Assembly (NCBI GenBank): GCA_021286645.1
Contig: JAJTBZ010000096.1
Coordinates: forward strand, 1-48,368
Source of the DNA: Ignavibacteria bacterium
GTDB taxonomy: Bacteria > Bacteroidota > Ignavibacteria > Ignavibacteriales > Ignavibacteriaceae
Length of the DNA: 48,368 nucleotides
Direction of reading: 5' to 3'
In this document: in pieces, positions 1 through 9,519 of the stretch
Numbering within the stretch: the first letter of the stretch is position 1
How the letters are laid out: every line of letters starts with the position of its first letter
The notes under the pieces: generated by a model
What the model saw: the letters and a program-made list of their open reading frames with translations, nothing else
What the model was told of the DNA's origin: nothing
The model's database searches: none
Position numbers and translations under genes: made by a program

Positions 1-213
1 GGTAATTGTTGATTCGGGGTCAATATAATCATCCGTGCTCCGGGATCGTACCTCAACAAATGCATAGATATCATCTTTCAGAGCAATGATATCAATCTCA
101 CCGTTTTTACCCATTGTTACATTTCTTGCGATTATCTCGTACCCTTGTTCTTTTAGATATTCAACGGCAAGATTTTCCCCTTCTTTCCCCAGTTCCTTAT
201 TTAAACAGCTCAC
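1..213 (-). CDS. yraN: YraN/UPF0102 family protein (partial, cut by window start)
   Basis: The reverse strand encodes the N-terminal 71 residues of a UPF0102 (YraN) protein, a small nuclease-fold family of uncertain role. Visible family features are GKEGENLAVEYLKEQGYE near the N terminus, then GEIDIIA and AFVEVRSRS, which correspond to the conserved E-I-D and EVK-type positions of the restriction-endonuclease-like core. The start is GTG at 213, preceded by GGGAG with a 4-base spacer. It overlaps the 3' end of rnhB by 17 bases, a common rnhB-yraN arrangement that implies translational coupling. The C-terminal part lies outside the window, so completeness cannot be judged. Confidence 0.85.
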   Translation of the reverse strand, partial: MSCLNKELGKEGENLAVEYLKEQGYEIIARNVTMGKNGEIDIIALKDDIYAFVEVRSRSTDDYIDPESTIT

Positions 214-823
214 CTTGCTCCCAATTTGAAATATTTTTTAAAAATGATGGTCGGTGATACGGGCACGCGCCGTGCTCCAGAATTGCTCGAATATGCTCCC
301 GCGTTGGATATCCTTTATTCTTTTTCCAATGATACTGAGGATATAATGCGTCGTATTCATCCATTATTCTATCTCTGGTAACTTTTGCAAGAATTGAAGC
401 AGCAGCTATCGAAAAAGATTTCGCATCACCTTTAACAACAGGAATAATCGTCTCATGCTCCCGAAATACTTTGTTGCCATCAAGCAATATAACATGTGGT
501 TTAACACTTAATGCTCCCACGGCCTGCTCCATAGCGAATAAGGATGCTCCGAGAATATTCTTTTTTTCAATCACCTCAATTGGCTGCACGCTCACTGAAT
601 ATGCTGTGGCATATTTTATTATCATTGGGAAAAGATATTCTCGCTTTTTCTCTGAAATTTTCTTTGAATCATTAATACCTTCTATTTGTACCCCCGGAGC
701 AAATAGCACTGCTGCAGCAACAACCGGGCCTGCCAAAGGGCCGCGTCCGGCTTCATCGACACCACAAATGAGCGTTGCCCCGTTCGTTCGATAGGAATCA
801 TCGAAATCAGTCATAATGCCCAT
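197..823 (-). CDS. rnhB: Ribonuclease HII
   Basis: This enzyme cleaves the RNA strand of RNA-DNA hybrids and removes single ribonucleotides from DNA. The 208-residue protein has the normal length. The catalytic acids are visible: D23 and E24 in GVDEAGRGPLAGP, D115 in ILLDGNKVF and D151 in AKVTRDR. The C-terminal Y-P-x-H-x-x-K-N-K-G-Y block is also present. The listed start overlaps the upstream prenyltransferase gene by 13 bases. An internal ATG three codons later (MTDFDD) is equally plausible. It sits in a tight minus-strand run (tgt to yraN) and is probably cotranscribed. Confidence 0.95.
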   Translation of the reverse strand: MGIMTDFDDSYRTNGATLICGVDEAGRGPLAGPVVAAAVLFAPGVQIEGINDSKKISEKKREYLFPMIIKYATAYSVSVQPIEVIEKKNILGASLFAMEQAVGALSVKPHVILLDGNKVFREHETIIPVVKGDAKSFSIAAASILAKVTRDRIMDEYDALYPQYHWKKNKGYPTREHIRAILEHGACPYHRPSFLKNISNWEQGELFK

Positions 824-1656
824 AGGAGCCCTGCCAAACCGGTAACCATAATGATTTTAAGCAACATACTAACTTTGTGCAATATTGGGTTCGATAAACC
901 TGATCGGTTGAACATCACGAGTACCAGAATTAGCAATGGGTTGATTATTATTGTTGCATACAACGAAAACGCGGGATGCAGCAGGGTGGTTACCAGAGGT
1001 ACATAGGTTAGAATTATTAATAGCGAACCGGCAAAGGTTAGTAAAACCCTGGTAAATCCCAAGCCGTACCTTCCCGGGAAGGTAATTACCCCAAGTTGCA
1101 AATCCCCTTGCATGTCCTCTGAATCTTTCACCAGTTCACGTAAAAATGTAACCAAGAATGCGAACAAAGCAGGAATTAGTGTTCTTATTACACTTCCCGC
1201 TATTATCCCGGCATAGATAAACGAAAACCCGGAGAGCAGTGCAATGGTAATATTCCCTGCCAGAACTGTTGCTTTCAGACGAAAAGAATACCAATAGAGA
1301 ATTCCGTTAACAAAAGCCATAATTAGTAAAAAGCCGGCACCAAAATGAATTACCGGAGAGAATGAAAGTACAAGAAATACTTTATATATGGTAACAGCTT
1401 CGTTTGGATGTAGTAAGCCGGTAACTAAAGGGCGCTCCGGGTGATTAATTTTATCGGCGGGCAGATCGACAAGGTCATTGATAATGTATCCGGCCGCGGC
1501 AGCAAATGCCATTCCGAGACCGGATAAAATTAGCTTAATAACAGACTGATGAGGATTTATGATATAGGCCGTTCCGTAAATACAAGCGAGCCCAATTAAC
1601 AGATTTACCGGGCGTACAATTTGTAACACTGCTCGTAATTTACCGGCAAACATCAT
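811..1656 (-). CDS. UbiA-family prenyltransferase (geranylgeranylglycerol-phosphate geranylgeranyltransferase-like)
   Basis: This is an integral membrane prenyltransferase of 281 residues with about eight hydrophobic segments. The first Asp-rich motif, NDLVDLPADKINHPERP (about residues 60-76), matches the N-D-x-x-D-x-x-x-D pattern that binds the prenyl diphosphate. The second motif is RELVKDSEDMQGD (about 168-180). The INHPERPLVTG context most resembles the digeranylgeranylglyceryl-phosphate synthase subgroup often annotated in Bacteroidetes/Chlorobi genomes, but quinone or (bacterio)chlorophyll-type substrates cannot be excluded from sequence alone. Its ATG overlaps the ribBA stop in an ATGA junction, so translation is probably coupled to ribBA. 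Confidence 0.85.
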   Translation of the reverse strand: MMFAGKLRAVLQIVRPVNLLIGLACIYGTAYIINPHQSVIKLILSGLGMAFAAAAGYIINDLVDLPADKINHPERPLVTGLLHPNEAVTIYKVFLVLSFSPVIHFGAGFLLIMAFVNGILYWYSFRLKATVLAGNITIALLSGFSFIYAGIIAGSVIRTLIPALFAFLVTFLRELVKDSEDMQGDLQLGVITFPGRYGLGFTRVLLTFAGSLLIILTYVPLVTTLLHPAFSLYATIIINPLLILVLVMFNRSGLSNPILHKVSMLLKIIMVTGLAGLLWAL

Positions 1657-2861
1657 TTATCCAGAATCAAATGCCCCAATTTATCGCGTTTAGTCTGTAA
1701 GTACCGAAGATTGTTTTCATTCGGTGCAATTTCAATCGGTAATCGTTCAACAATTTCGAGTCCATAACCTTTCAGCCCAATTACCTTACGGGGATTGTTG
1801 GTAAGTAACCGAATTTTACGAATGCCTAATTGACGAAGAATTTGAGCTCCTAAACCATAGTCGCGTAAATCAGCCGGAAAACCTAGAGCTTCATTTGCTT
1901 CAACGGTATCTTTGCCATTATCTTGCAATTTATAAGCAAGAAGTTTGTTGTGCAACCCGATACCCCGGCCTTCCTGACGCATATAGACTAAAACGCCACT
2001 TTCTTCCTGACTAATACGTTCGAGTGAATTATTGAGCTGGTCATGGCAATCGCAGCGTAAAGAATGGAACACGTCACCCGTGAAGCATTCTGAATGCATA
2101 CGCACCAAAACAGGCTGTTCCGGATCAATTGTACCCTTTACGAGAGCCAAATGTTCTTTCTGATCAATCTTACTTTTAAACATATATAACTGAAACTCAC
2201 CTAAATGAGTCGGCAGTTTTACATCAACAAGATTTTCAATGACGGTTTCTCTCTGTATACGATATTCAATAACATCCTTCACGGTAAGGATTTTCATGGA
2301 GAATTCTTCCGCGATTTTTGTTAACTCAGGTAAACGAGCCATTTCGCCATTATCTTTTAGAATTTCGCATAATACACCGGCGGGTTTAAGTCCGGCCAGT
2401 TTGCATAAATCAACTACAGCTTCGGTATGCCCTGCTCTGCGAAGCACACCCTCGCTGGCGGCTTTCAGGGGAAAGACATGTCCGGGGATAGCAAAATCTG
2501 ATTTTGTATTCCGTTCGTCAATCAACTTTTTAATTGTAACCGCTCTGTCGATCGCCGAAATACCGGTAGTGTTTCCCGTTACAGAGTCAACACTTACGGT
2601 AAACTGAGTACCGTGTAAGGCATTGTTGTTATTCGCCATCAGGGGCAACTCGAGTTCCTGTACACGTTCCTCGGTTAAGGGAACACAAACAAGGCCCCTG
2701 CCATGAGTAATCATAAAGTTAACGATATCAGGAGTAACAAATTCGGCAGCACAAACAAAATCGCCTTCATTTTCTCTCTCCTCATCATCAACAACAATAA
2801 TTACTTTACCGGCACGAATTTCCTCAATGGCCTCTTCAACTGAACAAAAAACTTTTTCCAT
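1653..2861 (-). CDS. ribBA: Bifunctional 3,4-dihydroxy-2-butanone-4-phosphate synthase / GTP cyclohydrolase II
   Basis: This protein supplies both committed precursors of riboflavin. Residues about 1-205 form the RibB domain, with the acidic loop DDEERENEGDF that binds Mg2+ and ribulose 5-phosphate and a later HTEAVVDLCKLAGL block. Residues about 206-402 form the RibA domain, with the zinc ligands in SECFTGDVFHSLRCDCHDQL, the RQEGRGIGL GTP-binding segment and DLRDYGLGAQIL. The length (402 residues) is normal for the fused enzyme and both active sites look intact. It follows yajC after 28 bases and overlaps the prenyltransferase by 4. Confidence 0.97.
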   Translation of the reverse strand: MEKVFCSVEEAIEEIRAGKVIIVVDDEERENEGDFVCAAEFVTPDIVNFMITHGRGLVCVPLTEERVQELELPLMANNNNALHGTQFTVSVDSVTGNTTGISAIDRAVTIKKLIDERNTKSDFAIPGHVFPLKAASEGVLRRAGHTEAVVDLCKLAGLKPAGVLCEILKDNGEMARLPELTKIAEEFSMKILTVKDVIEYRIQRETVIENLVDVKLPTHLGEFQLYMFKSKIDQKEHLALVKGTIDPEQPVLVRMHSECFTGDVFHSLRCDCHDQLNNSLERISQEESGVLVYMRQEGRGIGLHNKLLAYKLQDNGKDTVEANEALGFPADLRDYGLGAQILRQLGIRKIRLLTNNPRKVIGLKGYGLEIVERLPIEIAPNENNLRYLQTKRDKLGHLILDK

Positions 2862-2889
2862 GTGCGTATTGCAGTTTCCTAATGACTAA

Positions 2890-3222
2890 TTAGTTAGCTT
2901 TTTTTTCTTCAACCACCGCAGCGATAGAAGCTTTTTCAAAAGTTACTTTCACACCATCGGCAATAACAAGCTCGATAGTTCCTTTTTCATCGTCTACTTT
3001 ATGGATAGAGCCGTGAATGCCGCTATTTGTAACAACTTTTGTACCTTTATCCAATTTACTCAGCATATCTTTGTGTTCTTTCTGACGCTTCTGCTGAGGA
3101 CGAATAATCATGAAATAAAAGATTGCAAAAATAGCACCGAACATAACCAATGTACTAATCATGCTTCCTGAACCGCCATTGGGATCTTGCTGGGGTGCCA
3201 TAGCCAATAAATAGTGAACCAT
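2890..3222 (-). CDS. yajC: Sec translocon accessory subunit YajC
   Basis: This is a single-pass inner-membrane protein that associates with SecDF-YidC/SecYEG. The 110-residue product has one hydrophobic segment at about residues 23-41 (VMFGAIFAIFYFMIIRP), immediately followed by the conserved RPQQKRQKEHKDML and GTKVVTNSGIHGSI blocks of the family. The N-terminal stretch is Gly/Pro/Gln-rich, as is common in Bacteroidetes-type YajC. It starts two bases after the tgt stop. The tgt-yajC pairing is widely conserved. secD and secF do not follow here. Confidence 0.95.
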   Translation of the reverse strand: MVHYLLAMAPQQDPNGGSGSMISTLVMFGAIFAIFYFMIIRPQQKRQKEHKDMLSKLDKGTKVVTNSGIHGSIHKVDDEKGTIELVIADGVKVTFEKASIAAVVEEKKAN

Positions 3223-3224
3223 AT

Positions 3225-4391
<1,167 letters not shown>

Positions 4392-4448
4392 TTAAATGGT
4401 AAAATTACTTTAAAAATGGGAGGTTTTCAAGTCAATTATCCTGCAAGT

Positions 4449-7034
4449 TCACGAGAGCACTTTCATGAGTACCAATGTCATATCATCGTGCTGTTGCTGC
4501 TGCTGTTGATGGGTTGTAACAGTGTTCCAGATTTTTTCTGCAATTTCTTTACACGAGGCACCATTAGATCTGCTAATTACTTTTTCGAGGCCTTCGAGAC
4601 CAAGACAATTCATGCCACTATCCATTGATTCACTAATCCCGTCAGAGATAAAGGCATATATCTGGCCTTGTTGCAAGGGTATCTGTTCCTCAACCAAAGA
4701 AGCGGCAAATACAGGGCCTTTATCTAAAGCCAGACCAATTCCCCTGGATTTGATTTCGATTAGCTCGTTGTTTTGCCTGAGAATGAGCGGTACATGACCT
4801 GCCCTGCAAAAACGTACGACCCCTTCGGCGAAATTAAAATGAGCAATACTCATTGTTACAAACGAGCGTCGATCCATAACATTGTATAGCCGTTTATTAA
4901 CTTCTATAAGTATTTCACGCGGCGAATTGCGCAGTCCGCATTCTACCTGCACCAAAGTTTGAACCTTAGCCATGTATAAAGAAGCAGGCAGCCCTTTTCC
5001 GGATACATCACCGACGACAATAAAAAGATTATCATCATCTTTCTTTATAACGTCAAAATAGTCGCCGCCTATCTGTAACGCGGGTATCATTTTACCATAA
5101 AGATCGATACGATTGTCGGTCGGTAAAATGCCCGGCAAAAGATTTTGCTGGATATTCCGGGCGAGCTCAAGTTCCCGCTCTAATTTTAGTCTCTCGGCTT
5201 CACTTTCATATAAACGGGCATTTTCCAGTGATAATGCAAATTGGGTTGAAACGCTTAAGAGTAATTCCTGATCTCCCCGATCGAACTGAAGACCTGAATG
5301 CTTTACACCCAATAAAATAAATCCCGGCAAATTATTTCCGCTAATGAGCGGGATAATTGTATGAATATCATTCTCGATAAAACCATCGGCATCTTTAGGA
5401 AAATATTCACCAAAAGCGGGCTGATCAATCTGAGTTTGATAATTATACTCCATACGAAATTGCATCAGCTGCTTTAAAGAACTCGCGTGGACGAAAACAC
5501 GTGAATGAGGTATAGAAATGCCTTTATATCGAGCATAATAAAATGTATGCGAATCATTATCGGTTAACAGTATTGCGTATTTTTTTACCCGCAGTGTATT
5601 GCTTAACAGAGAGTCAAACAGGTTAAGTAGTTTTTCCCGGCCCGCGGTACCAGCTAATTTCTGATGAAATAAGGCCAGTTCCTTGCGATAAGCATATTGT
5701 TCCGGATAAAAATGCCTGGTTAACAATTCAAGAAAATAATCTTTGCTTCGCTGTAAAAGCAAGGCGAAAAGAATAAAGAAAAATGCACTTACAAAATCAC
5801 GGTAATTCTGATTAACAAAAAAGCCAACCATATTACCTAAACCATACACCACGCCAATGTACAACACAGCAACCATGAATGTAGCTATTGCATACGAAAT
5901 TGTATTTTTCACTACGTAGCCAACATCCATCAATTCATACTTAAAGATAGCATAGCCAAATGAAACTGGTACAATGGCCAAAAGAATTATTACGGTATAA
6001 AATTCAGGACTGTTGTATTTTATATACCCTAATGCAGGAAATAAAAATGTGTATAATGCGTAGCCGATAAGCGCTAACCCGTAGCCCACGAGAATAATAA
6101 AAATTGAACTTCTGTCAACCTTAGACTTCATTTTGATGTAATTCGCCAGAAGCAGACCAAAGCCCGCATAAACCATGAGACCAATAAAAACGGAAACCGG
6201 GGCAAGGTAGTTATCGAATGAAAACGAATACAAATACCCGTTTCCTGCTTCATGAGTCCGCAATGCGGAAATATAACGTCCGATACTCGAAATTGCCGGA
6301 AAAATCGCAATAAATACCAGCACCTTAAGCCAACGAGCCTTATTATAGGACAGCCAGGGGCGGGGGAAAACTGTAAAAAAACGCAGATAATAAATAGGCC
6401 ACATACAACACGAGACAACAAAACCAATGTAGTAGATCAGGAAAAAAGGAGTCGTGGCAACTCCCGGCAGGAATGGCCGAATGATAGGAAAAGAGGTACT
6501 TATTGAAATAAGTACCCCTATCTTAAAAAATAAGCTTTGATTTCGACCCTCGGGCTTTGCCAAAATAATAGCGTAAGCTATTATAAACCAGATTAACGCG
6601 AACAATCCAAAACCAAGAGAATTATAGTCTACGAGTTTTTTTATGGACACCGATGTAGTGAAAATCGTTGAATCGCGTTGTACAGTATAAATTGCCGGTT
6701 CACCTGCCGGTATTTTATTTAGAACTTCCTGTGCCTGAAATGATGAAAACACCGGGATATGGTTAATTTGAAGCAGGCGGTCATTATCCTTAATTCCGGC
6801 TTGAGCAGTACAACCATTCGGTTTGATATTACCGAACAGTAAATTAACTTTTTTTGCCCCTCCTCTCTCCTGACACATTATCACTTTCCAGATACATTCA
6901 TCATTTGACATTCTGGCTATTGTAAGAGTCGCGTAGAGAGAAAGAAGGTTGAGCAGTAAAACAATAATAGAAATTGTTTTAATAACCGCCATGCGGTTTT
7001 TTACATACCAAACATGTAACCCGCTCATGCTCAT
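4449..7034 (-). CDS. PDZ - multi-TM - GAF - PP2C (SpoIIE/RsbU-type) serine phosphatase
   Basis: This is an 861-residue membrane phosphatase. It has an N-terminal TM (about 16-38), then a PDZ-like domain (about 65-133; GCTAQAGIKDNDRLLQIN and HIPVFSSF resemble the ligand-binding fold). About nine further TM segments follow (about 140-430), then a GAF-like region (about 455-610), a short coiled coil (ERLKLERELELARNIQQNLLPG) and the PP2C domain (about 650-861). The metal-binding motifs GGDYFDVI, VGDVSGKGLPAS, FISDGISES and HDDMTLVL are intact, so it should be active. The PDZ domain is predicted to be extracytoplasmic and could sense peptides or protein termini. It is the last gene of the partner-switching operon, 3 bases after the preceding gene. 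A six-Gln run lies just before the final metal-binding Asp pair. ATG at 7028 is an alternative start. Confidence 0.88.
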   Translation of the reverse strand: MSMSGLHVWYVKNRMAVIKTISIIVLLLNLLSLYATLTIARMSNDECIWKVIMCQERGGAKKVNLLFGNIKPNGCTAQAGIKDNDRLLQINHIPVFSSFQAQEVLNKIPAGEPAIYTVQRDSTIFTTSVSIKKLVDYNSLGFGLFALIWFIIAYAIILAKPEGRNQSLFFKIGVLISISTSFPIIRPFLPGVATTPFFLIYYIGFVVSCCMWPIYYLRFFTVFPRPWLSYNKARWLKVLVFIAIFPAISSIGRYISALRTHEAGNGYLYSFSFDNYLAPVSVFIGLMVYAGFGLLLANYIKMKSKVDRSSIFIILVGYGLALIGYALYTFLFPALGYIKYNSPEFYTVIILLAIVPVSFGYAIFKYELMDVGYVVKNTISYAIATFMVAVLYIGVVYGLGNMVGFFVNQNYRDFVSAFFFILFALLLQRSKDYFLELLTRHFYPEQYAYRKELALFHQKLAGTAGREKLLNLFDSLLSNTLRVKKYAILLTDNDSHTFYYARYKGISIPHSRVFVHASSLKQLMQFRMEYNYQTQIDQPAFGEYFPKDADGFIENDIHTIIPLISGNNLPGFILLGVKHSGLQFDRGDQELLLSVSTQFALSLENARLYESEAERLKLERELELARNIQQNLLPGILPTDNRIDLYGKMIPALQIGGDYFDVIKKDDDNLFIVVGDVSGKGLPASLYMAKVQTLVQVECGLRNSPREILIEVNKRLYNVMDRRSFVTMSIAHFNFAEGVVRFCRAGHVPLILRQNNELIEIKSRGIGLALDKGPVFAASLVEEQIPLQQGQIYAFISDGISESMDSGMNCLGLEGLEKVISRSNGASCKEIAEKIWNTVTTHQQQQQQHDDMTLVLMKVLS
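4491..4508 (-). repeat. Polyglutamine tract (CAG/CAA) next to the PP2C metal site
   Basis: Six consecutive Gln codons (mixed CAG and CAA, residues 843-848) lie between the last helix of the phosphatase domain and the HDDMTL metal-binding motif. The run is flanked by His on both sides. The other two PP2C proteins of this operon have only single Gln or Ser residues at the same place. Confidence 0.8.
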
Positions 7035-7037
7035 GGA

Positions 7038-8729
7038 TTATAAAACTTTAATTACAAGTATGGTAATATCATCTGATTGAGCGGCACCGGCGGTAAATAA
7101 TTGCAAATCCTGCAGGATAGCTCTGACCAGATCACGGGCAGAAATTGATGAGTGATTTATGAAGAATTTCTCCAGGCGTTCATCCGAGTACTCGTTGTCA
7201 TCGGTATTTTTTGCTTCGGTAACACCATCCGTAAACATTAGAATGCAGTCCCCACTCTGCAATTCGACTTCATCAACTGAATAAGGAACCAGAGTGCGCA
7301 TTACTCCCAGTATAATTCCACCCTTATCCAGATAAGTTAGCGAATTATTTCTGAATAGTAATGGAGGGTTATGGCCTGCATTTACATAGGTAAGTTTTTT
7401 GTTAAGAATATCAAGGTACGACCAGAAGAATGTAATAAATCGGCCGTCAGAGGTATTTTCGGCTACCAAGTCATTTATGAGGGCTGTTGCCTGACCAATT
7501 GGTTCTTCCTTTTTACAAATTGATTTCAAAAAAGCCTGAAGGTTCGCCATTAGTAAAGAAGCAGGGACACCTTTGCCGGAGACATCAGCAATTGCAAAGC
7601 AAAGCTTTTCCTCATTGAGTTTAATAATATCATAGTAATCGCCGCCAACATGCTTAGAGGGTATCGTAAGAGCAGCAAATTCGAATCCCGGATATACAGG
7701 AATTTCTTTGGGCAATAAATTCTTTTGTATCTGTTGAGCTATTTGTAATTCTTCTTCGAGACGCTGTTTTTCGAGTGCTTCGCGGAATAATCGTCTGTTC
7801 TCCAGGGAAATAACAGCAAGACTGACAAAGGACGTGATAAACTCTATATCTTCAGTATTATAGATTGATTTATCAAGCTTGGGTCCTAAAAGCAGCATTC
7901 CCTTCGTTTCCTTCTGATGAACCATAGGAACAGCAACTTCAAAATGGAGTTCTGCCAATAAGGGAAATACCAATGCTAATTCATTTCCCACGAGGGGTTC
8001 TGAGAAATGGATAAAAGCGTTAAGTTGGAAATTTTCCTGAATGACCTTTTTGGGGATTGTGGAGTGTAATACCCTGAGTTTGCCATCAGAAAAATAGATT
8101 ACCGCATAATGCGAGTTAAGGAAATGACCGAGCAACGAATAACTGAGCAGTTTCCCAATTCTCTCTTCTTCGGTAAGGATCCCAAATTCTTTACTTAACT
8201 CGAATAATGAATTTAATCGATTAACTTTAGAATCAAGACGCCGATTCAGGTTTTTCAAATCGGCAATCATCATAGAATTCTGAATTGCAGTTGCAGCAAT
8301 GTTCAGAATAACTTTTAAGAAATCAATCTCTTCTTCAGTATACGGCTGCTTATTAAATTTTTCACCAAGCAAAATATAACCGATTGGCTGATTACCGATT
8401 AATATAGGCTGGCAAAGCAAACGGGAAGCCGAACAAAAGCATTCTACCTGAGAAGAAATATCGGGGCTCTCCGGAGTGATTTCAGGAGGGAATTTATCGA
8501 GTATATCCTTAGGTATTCCTTTCGATGCAACTATTTGCATTTTTTGATCGCGCAGTAACACAACCATACCTCGCGATGTAAGGAATTTACCGAAACAGCT
8601 TAATAACAGATTATTCAGCGTAAAATCTATATCAAGACTGGCGTTGATATGCTTACTGAAATCAATTAACGCTGTAAGGTTTCTACGAACGCGTTGGAAC
8701 TCGATATTCTCCTGATCAGGAAGACTCAT
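7038..8729 (-). CDS. GAF-GAF-PP2C (RsbU/SpoIIE-type) serine phosphatase, cytoplasmic
   Basis: This is a 563-residue soluble protein without membrane segments. Two GAF-like sensor regions (about 10-160 and 175-320) are followed by a linker helix (EKQRLEEELQIAQQIQKNLL) and a PP2C domain (about 360-563). The phosphatase metal motifs are complete: GGDYYDII, IADVSGKGVPASLLMA, MFTDGVTEAKN and SDDITILV. The inferred role is dephosphorylation of the STAS antagonist encoded two genes upstream, in response to a small ligand or redox cue at the GAF domains. The start overlaps the kinase stop in an ATGA junction. Confidence 0.92.
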   Translation of the reverse strand: MSLPDQENIEFQRVRRNLTALIDFSKHINASLDIDFTLNNLLLSCFGKFLTSRGMVVLLRDQKMQIVASKGIPKDILDKFPPEITPESPDISSQVECFCSASRLLCQPILIGNQPIGYILLGEKFNKQPYTEEEIDFLKVILNIAATAIQNSMMIADLKNLNRRLDSKVNRLNSLFELSKEFGILTEEERIGKLLSYSLLGHFLNSHYAVIYFSDGKLRVLHSTIPKKVIQENFQLNAFIHFSEPLVGNELALVFPLLAELHFEVAVPMVHQKETKGMLLLGPKLDKSIYNTEDIEFITSFVSLAVISLENRRLFREALEKQRLEEELQIAQQIQKNLLPKEIPVYPGFEFAALTIPSKHVGGDYYDIIKLNEEKLCFAIADVSGKGVPASLLMANLQAFLKSICKKEEPIGQATALINDLVAENTSDGRFITFFWSYLDILNKKLTYVNAGHNPPLLFRNNSLTYLDKGGIILGVMRTLVPYSVDEVELQSGDCILMFTDGVTEAKNTDDNEYSDERLEKFFINHSSISARDLVRAILQDLQLFTAGAAQSDDITILVIKVL

Positions 8730-9157
8730 ACGAACCTTTTACGGAGAGTTAATTTATTCAAATTTTTTCTATTTGACTCATATTCCAAACCATCCATCAG
8801 GGTTCTGATAAGGTAGAGGCCTAAACCGCCAACCCTTCGTTGTTTCAGATATTCCTGCATATCTGGCTGTGGAACGAGTGATGGATCGAATGGATCGCCA
8901 TAATCGGTAAGAGTGATTGTACATTCGCCATCCTTGAACAGCATGTCAACGAGGATATCCTGATCCGTTTTCTGGTGATATGCATGTTTAACAATGTTCG
9001 TAGCCGCTTCATCCGCTGCTAAAATAAGCGCTTCGATAACTTGCGGTTTAACATTGTTTTCTTCCGCATGCACCTGAATAAAGGAACGAATAGCCGCCAA
9101 CTGACTAGTGCTGCTTTTTACAACAAGATCATACTTGGGATATTCTAATTCTTTCAC
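8726..9157 (-). CDS. RsbW-like anti-sigma factor / serine-protein kinase (HATPase_c_2)
   Basis: This is a 143-residue GHKL kinase of the RsbW/SpoIIAB class. The N box is ALILAADEAATNIVKHAY, the G1 box is ITLTDYGDPFDPS, and the G2 region is RRVGGLGLYLIRTLMD, so ATP binding should be intact. In known partner-switching modules the kinase phosphorylates a STAS antagonist on Ser and, when unengaged, holds a sigma factor or other target. No sigma-B-family gene is present nearby, so its target is unknown. Translation starts at GTG 9157, overlapping the STAS gene stop by 4 bases. Confidence 0.93.
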   Translation of the reverse strand: MKELEYPKYDLVVKSSTSQLAAIRSFIQVHAEENNVKPQVIEALILAADEAATNIVKHAYHQKTDQDILVDMLFKDGECTITLTDYGDPFDPSLVPQPDMQEYLKQRRVGGLGLYLIRTLMDGLEYESNRKNLNKLTLRKRFV

Positions 9158-9519
9158 GATGCAGCTTCATTATTGTTTGTAAATTTTTGAATTGCTTCTT
9201 CTACTGTAGGAAATATTTCGTACAACAACGGGAAGCCGAGTAAATCGAAGATATTAAACACATTTGGCTGCATTGCCGCGAGTTTAATATCGCCGGCATT
9301 CCCACGCATTGTTTCAATAAACGCCATGAATACGCCTAAACCGGCACTATTGATGTATTTAATATTGGTGAAATCGACCACTAACTTATAGCGGCTTCGT
9401 TCTACCTGATTCGTAAATGCCTCCTCAAGCATCGGGTATGTATGAGCATCAATATACCCGTTGAGGTGAATGATTGTTAAATCGTCAATATCTTGAATCG
9501 ACGTTTGAAATTCAGCCAT
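9154..9519 (-). CDS. STAS-domain anti-sigma factor antagonist (RsbV/SpoIIAA-like)
   Basis: This is a 121-residue single STAS domain. The signature VDFTNIKYINSAGLGVFM contains S58, the position phosphorylated by the partner kinase in RsbV/SpoIIAA. It is the only antagonist in the operon, between one kinase and three phosphatases, and is the likely hub on which they act. Its ATG overlaps the stop of the upstream phosphatase gene by 8 bases, and its own stop overlaps the kinase start by 4, indicating coupled translation and controlled stoichiometry. Confidence 0.94.
   Translation of the reverse strand: MAEFQTSIQDIDDLTIIHLNGYIDAHTYPMLEEAFTNQVERSRYKLVVDFTNIKYINSAGLGVFMAFIETMRGNAGDIKLAAMQPNVFNIFDLLGFPLLYEIFPTVEEAIQKFTNNNEAAS

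Noticed and set aside
471-794. Plus-strand open frame opposite rnhB, and similar open frames opposite other genes
   Set aside because: They lie antisense to clearly identified genes, lack ribosome binding sites and contain no family motifs.
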